NCBI RefSeq assembly: GCF_022458985.1
Contig: NC_061773.1
Span: forward strand, 2,424,001 to 2,488,000
Source of the DNA: Mugil cephalus
Lineage: Eukaryota > Chordata > Actinopteri > Mugiliformes > Mugilidae
DNA length: 64,000 bases
Direction: 5' to 3'
Positions within the stretch are counted from its first letter, which is position 1, and each line of letters opens with the position of its first letter. Below are positions 24,884-34,967 of the stretch, piece by piece. The position numbers and the translations under genes are program-made. The notes beneath the pieces are model-generated. The model was not told the origin of the DNA. It saw only the letters and a program-made list of their open reading frames with translations, and did no database searches.

Positions 24884-24925
<42 letters not shown>

Positions 24926-25180
24926 AATTCTGTGGACGTCATTGGGAATAAATCAAAAGTATGTTCGTGTTAGTGGCGGCGTGAAGAAAGATGCATGTGG
25001 GCTGCTATGTGAGTATGCCACGTCAATGTTACACTAATACGTTTTTAACTGTTCCCGGAGTGGAGCGATGAGTTAAACCGCCTGCTTTAAAGTTTTAAAA
25101 AATGACTCACCGATTGATATTAATCCACAGGGGAAGGCCAGGAGAAAAAGCAGCAACAATTTGGATCCGAAATTGAACAT
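21441..25180 (-). CDS. ssr1: translocon-associated protein subunit alpha (TRAP-alpha, SSR1)
   Basis: Nine minus-strand coding exons: 25111-25180, 24107-24228, 23924-24017, 23697-23824, 22883-23017, 22451-22527, 21896-21974, 21640-21733, 21441-21505. They join to 287 aa (human SSR1 286). Order: signal peptide (1-about 24), a strongly acidic lumenal segment (about 29-73), the lumenal beta-rich domain with [32 protein letters not shown] and [20 protein letters not shown], a single membrane span (about 210-229), and a basic cytosolic tail with [15 protein letters not shown]-glycosylation sequons are NFT and NQT, as in the family. SSR1 is a subunit of the heterotetrameric TRAP complex beside Sec61 in the ER, aiding translocation and topogenesis of some precursors. 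All nine exons are in frame with GT-AG junctions. The exon 8 donor splits ATG A|GTATGT. Confidence 0.97.
24888..24922. repeat. A-run (about 35 nt) in ssr1 intron 1
   Basis: A near-pure poly(A) tract on the + strand. No recognisable retroposed body precedes it, so it may be simple sequence or an eroded retroposon tail. Confidence 0.8.
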
Positions 25181-25284
25181 TTTTGCAGACTTGAAAGCTG
25201 AAGTTAGTAACACATCAGCGTTTGGGAGAAGAGAGGACAGCAGCCGAGCAGGGGGCGGGATAAGAGAAGGTTAGCCCCGCCTCG

Positions 25285-25860
25285 CTGGGATTTTTTTATT
25301 CAAAAAGAACTTTATTCAACAAATACAAATACAATGATGGTCATGTGTATTGACTGTATGCGGCCTACATGAAGCCTACATTCAAAATACAACCACACCT
25401 CCTCTGAAACGAAGCCAAACACTCTACATAAGGCACATATACCAAACAGTAACTTTCATAACATAACCCAAAATAGTTATTATTTAGAAAAATAATAATA
25501 TAGATACATAGAAAAAAAGGGAACTTAACAAGGAGCTCCAAAACAAGATATTGGGATAACAGTGTACAGAATTTCTTGGCATGGAGATTTTTAATTTTAT
25601 TTATACATTTGTATGACAAAGAAATTTCATTTTCTTTGTAATTTTGACCACATCGACTTTTATGTATTACTTGGTTATGATAATGATATTACTAACTTGA
25701 AATTTGATCTGCTTGTTCTCTGGGATTACACCTAACTGGATAGATTTTAAAGAAAGATAATTCAAGAAAGATAAAGACAATTCAAGTATAGTACCATTTC
25801 CGTCCATCAGATGCACAATTGACCACACTTTTGCCAACCAGTCTTCCATAAATACAAATT
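25285..25860 (-). mobile_element. probable 3' fragment of an L1/Tx1-like LINE
   Basis: Read on the minus strand, short frames give LSLKSIQLGVIPENKQIKFQ, then IHKSMWSKL in a shifted frame. This resembles the C-terminal tail of L1/Tx1-like ORF2 proteins (a LLAKYFIHKCKW-type block). The element would end with TTGTTGAATAAAG and A-rich sequence near 25290. It is 5'-truncated, has stops and frame shifts, and lies just upstream of the ssr1 promoter. The family assignment is weak. Confidence 0.35.
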
Positions 25861-26002
25861 TTCTTCTATTTAATACGACTCGATGATTCCATAGTGGGAC
25901 ATTGTGGGAGCTAAAGCTATGTTATATAACCATATATATCATAATTTTCTAGCGTATCAGAAAGGAGGTGGTGAAAAGCAGTTTATTAAGTTTAAGTTAA
26001 GT

Positions 26003-26263
26003 TTATTGGGTCCTCTCGGGGATGTCGAGTTGACGTAGCAATCGTTTTACAGCTCCAGTGGATTGAATCATTTCAGAAAGAAGACGGCGCCATGAAGAGC
26101 CACCTACGTCTCTGTTACGTAGTTTCACTACAACCCCGCCCCTTTCTGCAACTAGCGGAAGTTTCTGAGTTTCTTTTTCACTCTGATGGGAAAAGTGAAC
26201 GGGAACATAGATTATTTCGCTAATACTGACTAAACTGAGTACTATATCCACTTTTATCGACAC
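26003..26263 (-). CDS. orphan 86-aa ORF with promoter-like motifs upstream (hypothetical)
   Basis: An uninterrupted minus-strand ORF in a GC-richer island of the interval. The N-terminal third is hydrophobic (VDIVLSLVSISEIIYVPVHF); the C-terminal half is basic and possibly helical (SWRRLLSEMIQ, VKRLLRQLDIPER). I recognise no family. About 85-115 bp upstream of its ATG lie a consensus CRE (TGACGTCA, 26349-26356) and the palindromic core-promoter motif TCTCGCGAGA (26371-26380). The stop overlaps an AATAAA hexamer, with a second one about 20 nt on. It could be a compact single-exon gene, a first exon of something longer, or a promoter region with a chance ORF. No homology supports translation. 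Confidence 0.2.
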   Translation of the reverse strand: MSIKVDIVLSLVSISEIIYVPVHFSHQSEKETQKLPLVAERGGVVVKLRNRDVGGSSWRRLLSEMIQSTGAVKRLLRQLDIPERTQ

Positions 26264-26348
26264 ATCTTATGAACTATCTGACGTTAAAGTGGTATTTTTC
26301 AGAACGACAACGAGCACAAAATGATCGTTGTCCTTTTTGTCCGGGACT

Positions 26349-26380
26349 TGACGTCATCTCACTGTGTCAGTCTCGCGAGA
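26349..26380. promoter_or_regulatory. CRE plus TCTCGCGAGA promoter motifs
   Basis: TGACGTCA (full palindromic CRE) at 26349-26356 and TCTCGCGAGA at 26371-26380. The latter is a known TATA-less vertebrate core-promoter palindrome. Both are symmetric, so they do not set a direction; a transcript may start on either side. Confidence 0.5.
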
Positions 26381-26671
26381 AAACATACGTGGTATCGTGT
26401 TATTTACTCACTTATTTCCACTGACTGCTTGTTTCACAGGTGTTAGTAGTCTATCAAACCATTTTTGTGTGCTAAACGTGGTCGTTAGCTCTAAATATAG
26501 ACGTGGCGAAAATACAAGACATACACTATTATATATGCAGTCAGAAGTGCCAATAGGTACATGATGACAGTATGTATTATGTTTAAAAAACATTAATTTC
26601 ATCCATCCACAAGGTGAGACAGGGAGAGAACTTAATTTAGACGTAATTAAATCCAGTATTCTTCTCTCCAC

Positions 26672-26675
<4 letters not shown>

Positions 26676-26710
<35 letters not shown>
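26676..26710. repeat. (AAT)n microsatellite
   Basis: About 11 AAT/ATA units. Confidence 0.95.
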
Positions 26711-26711
<1 letters not shown>

Positions 26712-26749
26712 TATCATCTGTTTTATAAATGCATAACTTGATGCCAGCA

Positions 26750-26935
26750 GGGATGGCGCTACACCGGGGCTAGGGGGTGCTATAGCCCCGTCAAAAATCC
26801 GTGTAGCCCGATTTAAGCCCCTCGACCTCGTTACAATGTAACTGAAGTCATGAAAAGCAATTATTTTCTTAGCACCCCAAGCTCCCCCCTTGCACCGGGA
26901 GGGAAAACATCCTGGCGCCGTGCCTGGATGCTAGA
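26750..26935. repeat. possible dispersed repeat with self-complementary ends
   Basis: The segment begins GGGATGGCGCTACACCGGGG and ends CCTGGCGCCGTGCCTGG. It is GC-rich in AT-rich surroundings and carries a GGGGGTGCTATAGCCCC block. It looks like an eroded DNA-element terminus, but no second copy is present in the window. Confidence 0.3.
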
Positions 26936-27449
26936 ATGTGCAAATGTTCTAAAGAATTATAACAGCAAATTAGGGTCACCATAGAAAGAGAAGAGCACTC
27001 GAAAATGGAATATTAAGTATTATCAGATCACTATACTATTCAAGAATAAACATTATCAGCATGTGCAGTAAAATGAAGATACTATGCAACAGACAATGCC
27101 CATACTGAGTCATACTGAGTTCACCGAGAAATATAGGGCATACTAGGATAAAATTGTTGTGAGGCGAGAATGGATGAAACAATCAGGAAGTTAAATAAAA
27201 TGTGAAAAGTGAATTGCTCAAAATTTCAATATTTTTGAGAAATTAAAATCTCCATTCATAAACATGTTTCAAGCATCAGCTGAACAGAAGTGAACTGCGC
27301 TCAAAGTGGAAAATTATTGTTGACTTGTGGCTTTTGAGGCTTCACAGATATTGAGTCAGTCCACAAAACGTAACACCCACGTTTACTGATATAAATATGT
27401 TCTGTTAAACATCTCAGTTGTCTTTGATCCCTCACAATAAATATTAATC

Positions 27450-27453
<4 letters not shown>

Positions 27454-27518
<65 letters not shown>
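27454..27518. repeat. (CA)n microsatellite
   Basis: About 32 CA dinucleotides, uninterrupted. Confidence 0.98.
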
Positions 27519-27519
<1 letters not shown>

Positions 27520-27649
27520 TAACCTAAACCTCACAGACCAGACTGTGGTGTTGTCAGCAGGATGGGGTCAAACAGAAAAACAGACAGAAAAACAGATTTG
27601 GACTGAGACACTGAGACACAAATGTACACATATATATATATCTCTCATG

Positions 27650-27890
27650 TCTGTGGCTGTATATTGGACTGTATATTTTCAGAATATTTTCTTGTAATTT
27701 CTACATCATTCTTACACTACACTATTTTTTTTTTTTTTTTTATCTTATTCTATTTTTTCTCCTTGACTCATACTCTTATGTCTATGTCTGGTCACATTTA
27801 TGTTCTCTGTTTGCTTGGAGACTTGGACAAAACAATTTCCCTGCGGGGATCAATAAAGTGATCTTGAATTGAATCTTGAATCTTGAAAAG
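27650..27890 (+). mobile_element. 5'-truncated LINE 3' tail (L2/CR1-type ending)
   Basis: The sequence ends with TTTCCCTGCGGGGATCAATA followed by AAGTG and a short tandem TTGAATC tail. This is the characteristic 3' terminus of L2/CR1-like LINEs common in fish, which end in a short tandem repeat rather than poly(A). Only the noncoding 3' end is present. Confidence 0.6.
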
Positions 27891-28050
27891 GAAGTCCCTC
27901 ATCCATTGTGATGCACAGAGCTACAGCATATATAAAATAATTAATTGCATCTTGTGCACAGTTTCCTTCATACTTTCATACATCATTCAAGACTTTAAAT
28001 TCTTGGTTGAGCATCAGGACTCAAAGATGACCACAGCCCTCATCTTAAAA

Positions 28051-28547
28051 TGCACTGACGAGGCACTACATTATGACCACCTTCCTATATTATCTAGGTC
28101 TTCTTTGTGCCTCCAAAAACAGTTGTGACTCATCAGAGAATGGACATGGGTCTTCTGAGGGTGTCCTGTGGTGTCTTGTAACAGAATGTTGTTAGTGGGG
28201 GTCTTTGGGTCCTATGGGTTGAGGGGAGGGGCCTCTGTGGATCATCCCACAGATAGTCAGTTTGGGAACTATTTGGAGGCCAGCCTTGTGCTGCCTTGTG
28301 CTTGAAGCCTTGTGCTGTTCTTCATGTTCTTTGAATTTTTAATAAAGTGTTTTTGTGTGTATGTCTGTGTCAGGCTGCATCCTGCTGGGGATGACTGCTG
28401 CCACCAAAGAGTGTCGTTGCGATGGGGTGGGTGCTACATCTCTAAATAACATCCACATTAATCAATGCCAGGTCCAAAAGTTTCCCAGAAGAACACTGAA
28501 TTGTCACAAGATGTTATTCAGTCATAATATTATGTCTGATCAGTGTA
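28051..28547 (+). mobile_element. nonautonomous TIR DNA transposon, family 1 copy B
   Basis: The left end is TGCACTGACGAGGCACTACA (diverged). The right end ATTATGTCTGATCAGTGTA matches the family terminus. Interior blocks GGACATGGGTCTTCTGAGGG and CCTCTGTGGATCATCCCAC are shared with copies A, C and D. The longest of the clean copies at 497 bp. Confidence 0.7.
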
Positions 28548-29555
28548 TGTAAATTATAGCAAAAGGTAAAACAAAACTAACATGCAACAAAAGCAACTCA
28601 CAACGAACAGATCAGACTCAAATTAAACTGGTCTCACCAAAACTGGAGTAACTGAAGTAGGCTCACAGAAAACTGGATCACACTCTATGATTTCACCAAA
28701 ACTGGCGCAGTTCTCTCAGTTGGTGGGCTGCTTTCTTAACCCACTGGCTAACCAAGACTGCTGCTCTTCGCCAACTTATATCCTGCCCCAGGCCTTGGTT
28801 GGGAGTGTTTTCACCTGTGGCTGCTTGCAACAGGTGAGGTAAGGAAAGGTGATGCCTGGAGACAGAGAGAGAGAGAAAACACAAAAACACATACACCCTA
28901 TAGTTGAGTTGCTTGGCCTTGTTTCCATATCAGGGGTTTGGATTTTTGGCTGTAGCTCTTCCATGAAAACCACTTCTGGCCAGACTTTTCCAGACAGTAG
29001 ATGAGTGTACCTGGGTCCCACTGGTTTCTACCAGTTCTGAGCCGATTGCTCCTGGACATCTTCCAATTTTGAAGGGAAATAAGCTTGATGTGTTTTTCAT
29101 CAAATTTCCTTGACCAACCACTGTGTCTATGATCCTACAAAATCCCTGACTTTGTTCAAGTGTAACTAAAAGGATTGATGCTGGTTTGAAGGCAAAGAGT
29201 AAATGGTAGTAACACCAAATGTTGATGGGACTTAGATTTGTCTTTTGTTTGCTCACTTTGCATTTTGTAAATTGATTAAAAAAAAAGTAGCATTATTTAT
29301 ATTTATGAAAGCATTCTTAGCTTACAGCTTTTTTCCCCACACCTGTCTAAAACGTTTGCACAGTACTGTATCTCTGCACCAACAGAGACAATGGATAATG
29401 GGTAATGTTAGAACAAGAAACCAATATGACCAAAAACAACTTATAAACATATACTGCTCCATAATCTCTCTAGATTTCTTGCTTCTGTAAGATTTCAACT
29501 GATTTATAAAGATTTAGCTAGTGCAGAAATGATTGCTTCAGTTTCATACAGTCTT
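28548..29555. other. intergenic, nothing recognised
   Basis: AT-rich DNA with only short ORFs lacking coding-like composition. No exon, RNA gene or defined repeat is apparent. Confidence 0.4.
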
Positions 29556-29559
29556 GCTT

Positions 29560-30608
29560 ATGAGGAAAATCAGAATCAGTATCTCCTTATTCTTATTCTA
29601 CTTTAATCTACCGAATGCACAGGAATTTTACCTGGTGTAACAGCACCACATAACATTAAATAAAAGTTAACTTGGCAAGAAAAAAAGACAATATATACAA
29701 TTTAGACAAAAAAACAAAAAATGGAGATATACAGTGAACTGGAGATATACAGTGAGTAATGACCATAATAAATACAGGCATGAGATGGCCCTTGCTGTGG
29801 ATGATGCAAGCAGAAATGCGGGGTGTGTTCTACTGTTTTAAGTGTCTTTAGGAATGACGGGGAGTATGGATCTGGGAGGGTTTGTTCAGGAGAGAGATGG
29901 CCTGGGGAAAAAGCTGTTCAGGTGTCGGGTGGTTCTAGTCCTGATGGACCTGAACCTGCGACCTAACGGGAGTATATTGAAGAGGGAGTGAGCAGGGTGT
30001 GATGGGTCCCCCACTATCCTTCTAGCCCTCTGCCTGGATCTGACATTGTGTAGAACACACACAGGCTCCTGCTGGAGGCCTGTGAGGTGACTGGCTGTTC
30101 CAGTCTGTTCTTGGTGTGGGCAGAGGATGGGGGATACCACACAGTGATGGAGAAGGTGAGGACACTTTTAGTGGTGGCTCTGTAGAACTGGGTGTGCACC
30201 TTGGGGGAGACGTTTATCTTGCGGAGCAACCTGAGGAAAAACCTCCTCTGGTGTGCCTGCTTGATGACCTTAGATGAGTGTATCTGGTGGTGCCCAGAAA
30301 CTTCACCTAGTCCACCGCCTGTACTGAAGTGTTTTTGATGAGAAGTGAGGTGTGTGAGGTGTATGAGGATGAGTGTCTACAGAAGTCCAAGACCAACGCC
30401 ACTGTCTTGTCGGTGTTTAGCTCCAGGTTGTATAGTCTACACCATGCTGCAAGCTGTGACACCATGTTCCTGTAAGCTGACTTATCGTCGTCCTTAATGA
30501 GTCCCTGGACCGTGGTGTCATCCGCAAACTTACCCAGCTTGATGATTGAGTGGCTGGAGATGCAGTCACTGGTGTACCGGGAGAACAATTCAGGGGATTA
30601 GAAGGCAT
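29560..30608 (-). mobile_element. LINE fragment, C-terminal reverse transcriptase (L2/CR1-like)
   Basis: Minus-strand frames carry the RT catalytic core KFADDTTVQGLI (FADD near 30515-30530), then QLAAWCRLYNLELNTDKT, matching the palm/thumb of fish non-LTR retrotransposons. A second frame further on has SPKVHTQFYRATTKSVLTFS, the conserved block after the RT thumb. At least one frame shift separates the two blocks and stops follow, so the copy is dead. It is 5'-truncated at about 30608, with the 3' end near 29560. Confidence 0.8.
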
Positions 30609-31388
30609 TAGACTAACAACACTTACTGGTTAGTGTTGGTTTCAGGCATTGATGGTGGCGTACTGTCATTTTAACTGGTAGGTGTACAAGCACTCTGTAG
30701 GAGAGCGAGTTATGTGTTGAGGTGTTTGGTGGATGGCTTTAATAGATTTCTGTAATTACACTTAGGTTTCCATGAGTCATTGACATTACAACAACAGAAT
30801 CCCCGTCATGACAAGCTGCTTATATCCTGAGCTCCTGTGAATTCTTTAAATAACATGCCAATTTAGATGTCACTTTAAACTATTTTAGTTCCTGAGCTTT
30901 ATTAATCTCCAATGTCTCAGTCTTGTGTTTATAATTAACACAAAAAATTGCAGTGATGATGGTTGATAGAGAAGTTTATTTAAACTTAAAATTTTCATTG
31001 TGGTTAATTTTCTATGTTTTGGATCACACAACTTTTTCTTACTCCAAATCTCCATTTTTCACTGACTGTTGCACTTATCAAACAATTCCTTGACAACAAC
31101 CTGTTCTCCTATTTAAATTGAAATAGTTTTCCTTGATATTCAGAGCAGGTGAACGTTTCTTGCTGATGCTTTTCGAGTCTAAAAAAAGGCTGTGGTTTGC
31201 TGCAAAAGCACACATCCTGTAACTGTCCTTTGAAAAAACAACTGACAACACTCTTGAGTAGCTCCATGTTGTGGGAGCATAAACATGCAGCAGCAGTAGT
31301 TCTGAAGTCGTGTTTAGCAGAGAAACATCACGGGAGGAATTTCTACTATAATATAGTAAGAACTGTCCTGGTTTAAAGCTTCATTACT
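30609..31388. other. sit1 upstream region
   Basis: AT-rich noncoding DNA. The sit1 promoter must lie in the last few hundred bases, but no TATA box or other decisive element was identified. Confidence 0.35.
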
Positions 31389-34300
31389 ATGGAACGCTGT
31401 TGTAATTGCACAAATGGTAAGTCAGAAAATGTCGTGTCTGTATGATTCACAAAATTTTAATCCTTACTACGTGTGTTGAGTGGATGTAAGATATTGTTGT
31501 GTTAGTTGTGCTACGTTTCTCCAACAGATACATGATGTTAATTATGATTTTAAATGTTGATCATTGAAGATGATCGATATTGAGATAATAAATTGTTTCT
31601 GTAAGTGCATATATATTCTATTATGGTGAGAGTTATATCTTGATCAGCCAGTACTGTTATCTACACATTAAAATACAGTGGAAACAGTTTTACCCTTTGT
31701 AGTAAGGATTTCAACTACAGTCACGTCAAGTTTTGCTTATTGTAGCTGGCTTATGTGTGCACATGACTACACAGTTTAACTGTGTAATGTGGTGTATTTG
31801 GATAAATCTGTGTGATTACTGGAGGAGATCTAGGAGATCATCCAAACACCGTGGTGTAAAGTAACTAATTTAAGAGGATGTGTATAATTCTTTTGCATTT
31901 CAGCAATCAGTTGCACTTTTGGTTTTATTGATGTGCTACAACAGGACACTTGTCACTGTGTAGTGACAAATAAGAATCCACAAAGACAGGCTTCATGAGA
32001 AGCTGTGAGTCATTTATTGTTAATCTTGAAATCAATATTTTATTTGCATTAGCAATTGGTTGGATTAATATGTATAATCTGGAAGGGGTCTTATAATTTG
32101 ACTCTTCTGTTCTCCTCAAGTCTTATTTTCTTCTACTCATTTATTGGTGACAGCTTTTCTGTTTTTACTGTTCTCTCTTACCATGTCCATTTTATATTGT
32201 TACCTGATGCATTTTCATACAAGAGTTTAAACATTGTCCAGGTGGAGAGAAAACTTTCGAAGTGAGTCCGTATTGGACATCAACCAGTAGGAACTGAGCG
32301 ATATCTCTCTGCTAAATGTGCAAGGTGGCAGTCGGTTTGTTGAGACATTTTTCAGCTTTATATGGAGATGCCCCCCAAAAAAGAAATTGATTAATGCTTA
32401 TTAATTACTGTAGCATTCCAAAAAGAAAGAAAAACTTAGGCCGGTTAGTCTTCGTGTTCACTTTTAAAAAGGAGGAGCAGAAGTAGCACCTCTGAAGTGT
32501 GATCTCTGTTGCAATAGTCTCTCTTTATTTTGTGTGTGAAACAGAGTAAGAGTGAAGGACTGAAAGGTCAAACTGTGCTATATTCATTTGTCTCCCACTC
32601 AAAAATAGATCAACATCATGTACACAAGTGTTGTGATGTGGTGTGAACTATTGTATCTGGTAAAATGTGTTCACATGTAGGCATCATGTCTTTCTGTGAC
32701 GAGCTACCACCAGTCTGAGCTACTGAAGCTTAGCAATTCACGTCTAATCTAAATCTACTGACAACCTCCTAATTGTACTAGTACTCTAATGATGTTACCA
32801 TAGCAACAATAGGGTCAAGAAATCAAAAGAAAGTCAAAGGAGTCTGTATAAATCCCACAGAGCCCATGTTTAAGTATTTCTCGGTGGGTTAATTAGTTTG
32901 GTTCACTTTTGCCCAAAGGCAAAATGCAACAATGTGTAGAGATTGTGTTCCATGTTGTAATGAGGTAACACATCGACAAAGAATGAACATTAATATTCAT
33001 GTTATGTTATTTACTTATATTTGCAGCAGAGAGCCCATCATCAGATATTATTACAATTTGCTCCTTAGTGTTGCACATGTAGTTTGTCTGGGTGTCACAC
33101 ATTTGCAAACACATCATGTCAAACTAAGTCATGGAAGGGCAGGACAACAGCTAAAGAGAGTGTGAATAATTTATGTTAGTATGAAAAGGGCTTCAGTTAA
33201 ATGAGTTTAGTGCATTATGGGATGACACAATGGTTTCTGAGGAAGGAAATGCTGCTAACATGCCTTGCTGAGCTTGTATTCTTGCAACAAAACCCTGCAA
33301 TTATATAGTTAACACATGCATGCATGCACGAAAATATCTGCGTAAAACCACAGCTTGTGCTGCTGACAATTTAGCAGAGTGTAAATCTACAGATTAAGAA
33401 CTGTAGTGTTGGAAAAGTTTTATGTATGGTGTGCAAAAAAGCTGTAAACTAAGTGATGCTTAGTTTATATATTGTCTGATATGCAGTGGTTGCAGTGGTT
33501 GTTACTGCTGCCTCACTGTGCAAGTGGGATATGTTTGTTTGAGCGCACCCCGCCTCAATTTCCTCCCACAATTCAATCACTTGTGGTCAGGTCAACTCTA
33601 ACCTGATCCCAAATGGCGTAAATGGTAAACAGTCTAAGTGGGAGTATTTGATGGATGGAAGGATAATCGAATCCTTAAAACACGACGGTGTATAAGATGA
33701 ATTGCATGCTGGATTGTTTTGCGTGCCTTTTTTATGTGCATTTTTCTTCTCATACACGAGCTTGAAAGTGGATTCATTTAGTGTTTTGTGATACAATTAT
33801 ATTAAATGTTCCATAATTCACTTATTTTTTATTTATGTGTTTTTTCCCCCTCAGAATGGGACATTAAATGTATTCCATCTGTGGCACATTTGATCTCTGG
33901 GGTTCTCAGTGTAGCGCTGGCCGTCTCACTGTGCTGGAATATTTATTGCTGTGCTTCAAAATACTGTTCAGGTAATTCAATTATTTGCTTTTAAAAATCA
34001 ACTGAAAATGAATACGCTTTCTGCATGTAATGGTCAATTCATTATTCTTTGCGCTGAAAAAGGAAACCAGACATGTCGACGGAAAAGACGTAGGTATGTG
34101 ACCTATTTGTTTCCTATTCAAAAGAAACTAACACAAAGTTACGTCAGCCTGATAAAGCTTTGTTTTTAGAACTGACAGTCAGTTTTCCTGTTTGTATGTC
34201 AAACTTAAGTCCAAGGCAGAGTGCAAGGCAGATGGAAGAAAATCCCATTTATGGAAACCTAAGCTACACCACAAGTGAGTGCAGTATGCATGTGAGTATG

Positions 34301-34967
34301 TATGCGCATGCTCCTTTATACTGTCCATTTTACACGAGGTCACAGAGAGATCTCGTTGTCTGCAGGTGCAGCTTTGTTCACAGAGAGCGATCTTCCTCAC
34401 TCGTCACTCAGCTCTGCATCTGTGAGGGATCCACAGAGAGTCAATTCTGACTCACAGGTACAGTGTTTAAATGTCTTTGGAGAGATTAAGGTAACAGTGG
34501 CTCATTCTCTGCATCAGCTATTAATTCACACATTAAACATTCACAGCAATCTTTTTTACACACACACACACAAATAAAGTAAAGATGCAGTAAAGGTTCT
34601 GCAGTATCACCAACATAAAAGGAGGGCATTCAGAGGATTGTAATTTAACTACAACTGCAGTACTAACCTGTTCTAAAGTGTTGTGAGAACATCTCTCATC
34701 CTACTTTGTTTCCTCTTGTAGCCCAAAAGTCAGGACTGCTATGCCAACCTGACCCTAAAGGCTCCCAGGCTGCAGTCCGGCCGCAGCTCTCCACAGATAC
34801 AGCTCTCAGATGTGGTGCATTTAGAGGAGTCGCCAGAGTCTGACAAGGAGGAAGACAGTAGCACAGACATCCTCTCCACCGTGTCTGAGCTGTATGCTTC
34901 TGTGCAAACTCGAGCAAAAACCCTCGACACTGCTGACATCGATGAGGGCTATGCCAACCACCTTTGA
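31389..34967 (+). CDS. sit1: signaling threshold-regulating transmembrane adaptor 1 (SIT1)
   Basis: Six coding exons 31389-31416, 33855-33971, 34063-34093, 34210-34274, 34366-34457, 34722-34967 join to 192 aa (human SIT1 196). A very short ectodomain carries an NCT glycosylation sequon (N6) and cysteines suited to dimerisation. One membrane span follows (about 19-43), then a basic stop-transfer CRRKRR. The tail keeps the SIT tyrosine motifs in order: NPIYGNLSY (Y73, a YxN Grb2-type site), CYANLTL (Y118), ELYASV (Y169) and GYANHL (Y188, YxN). The position of the mammalian ITIM (VKYSEVV as I recall it) reads IQLSDVV here, with Leu in place of Tyr. Family role: an adaptor in T and B cells that sets receptor signalling thresholds through Grb2 and SHP2. 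Exon 3 is only 31 nt with a weak pyrimidine tract. Intron 1 is 2.4 kb. Confidence 0.88.

Noticed and set aside
27301-27534. ORF made of repeated Cys-Val
   Set aside because: It is translated (CA)n/(GT)n microsatellite.
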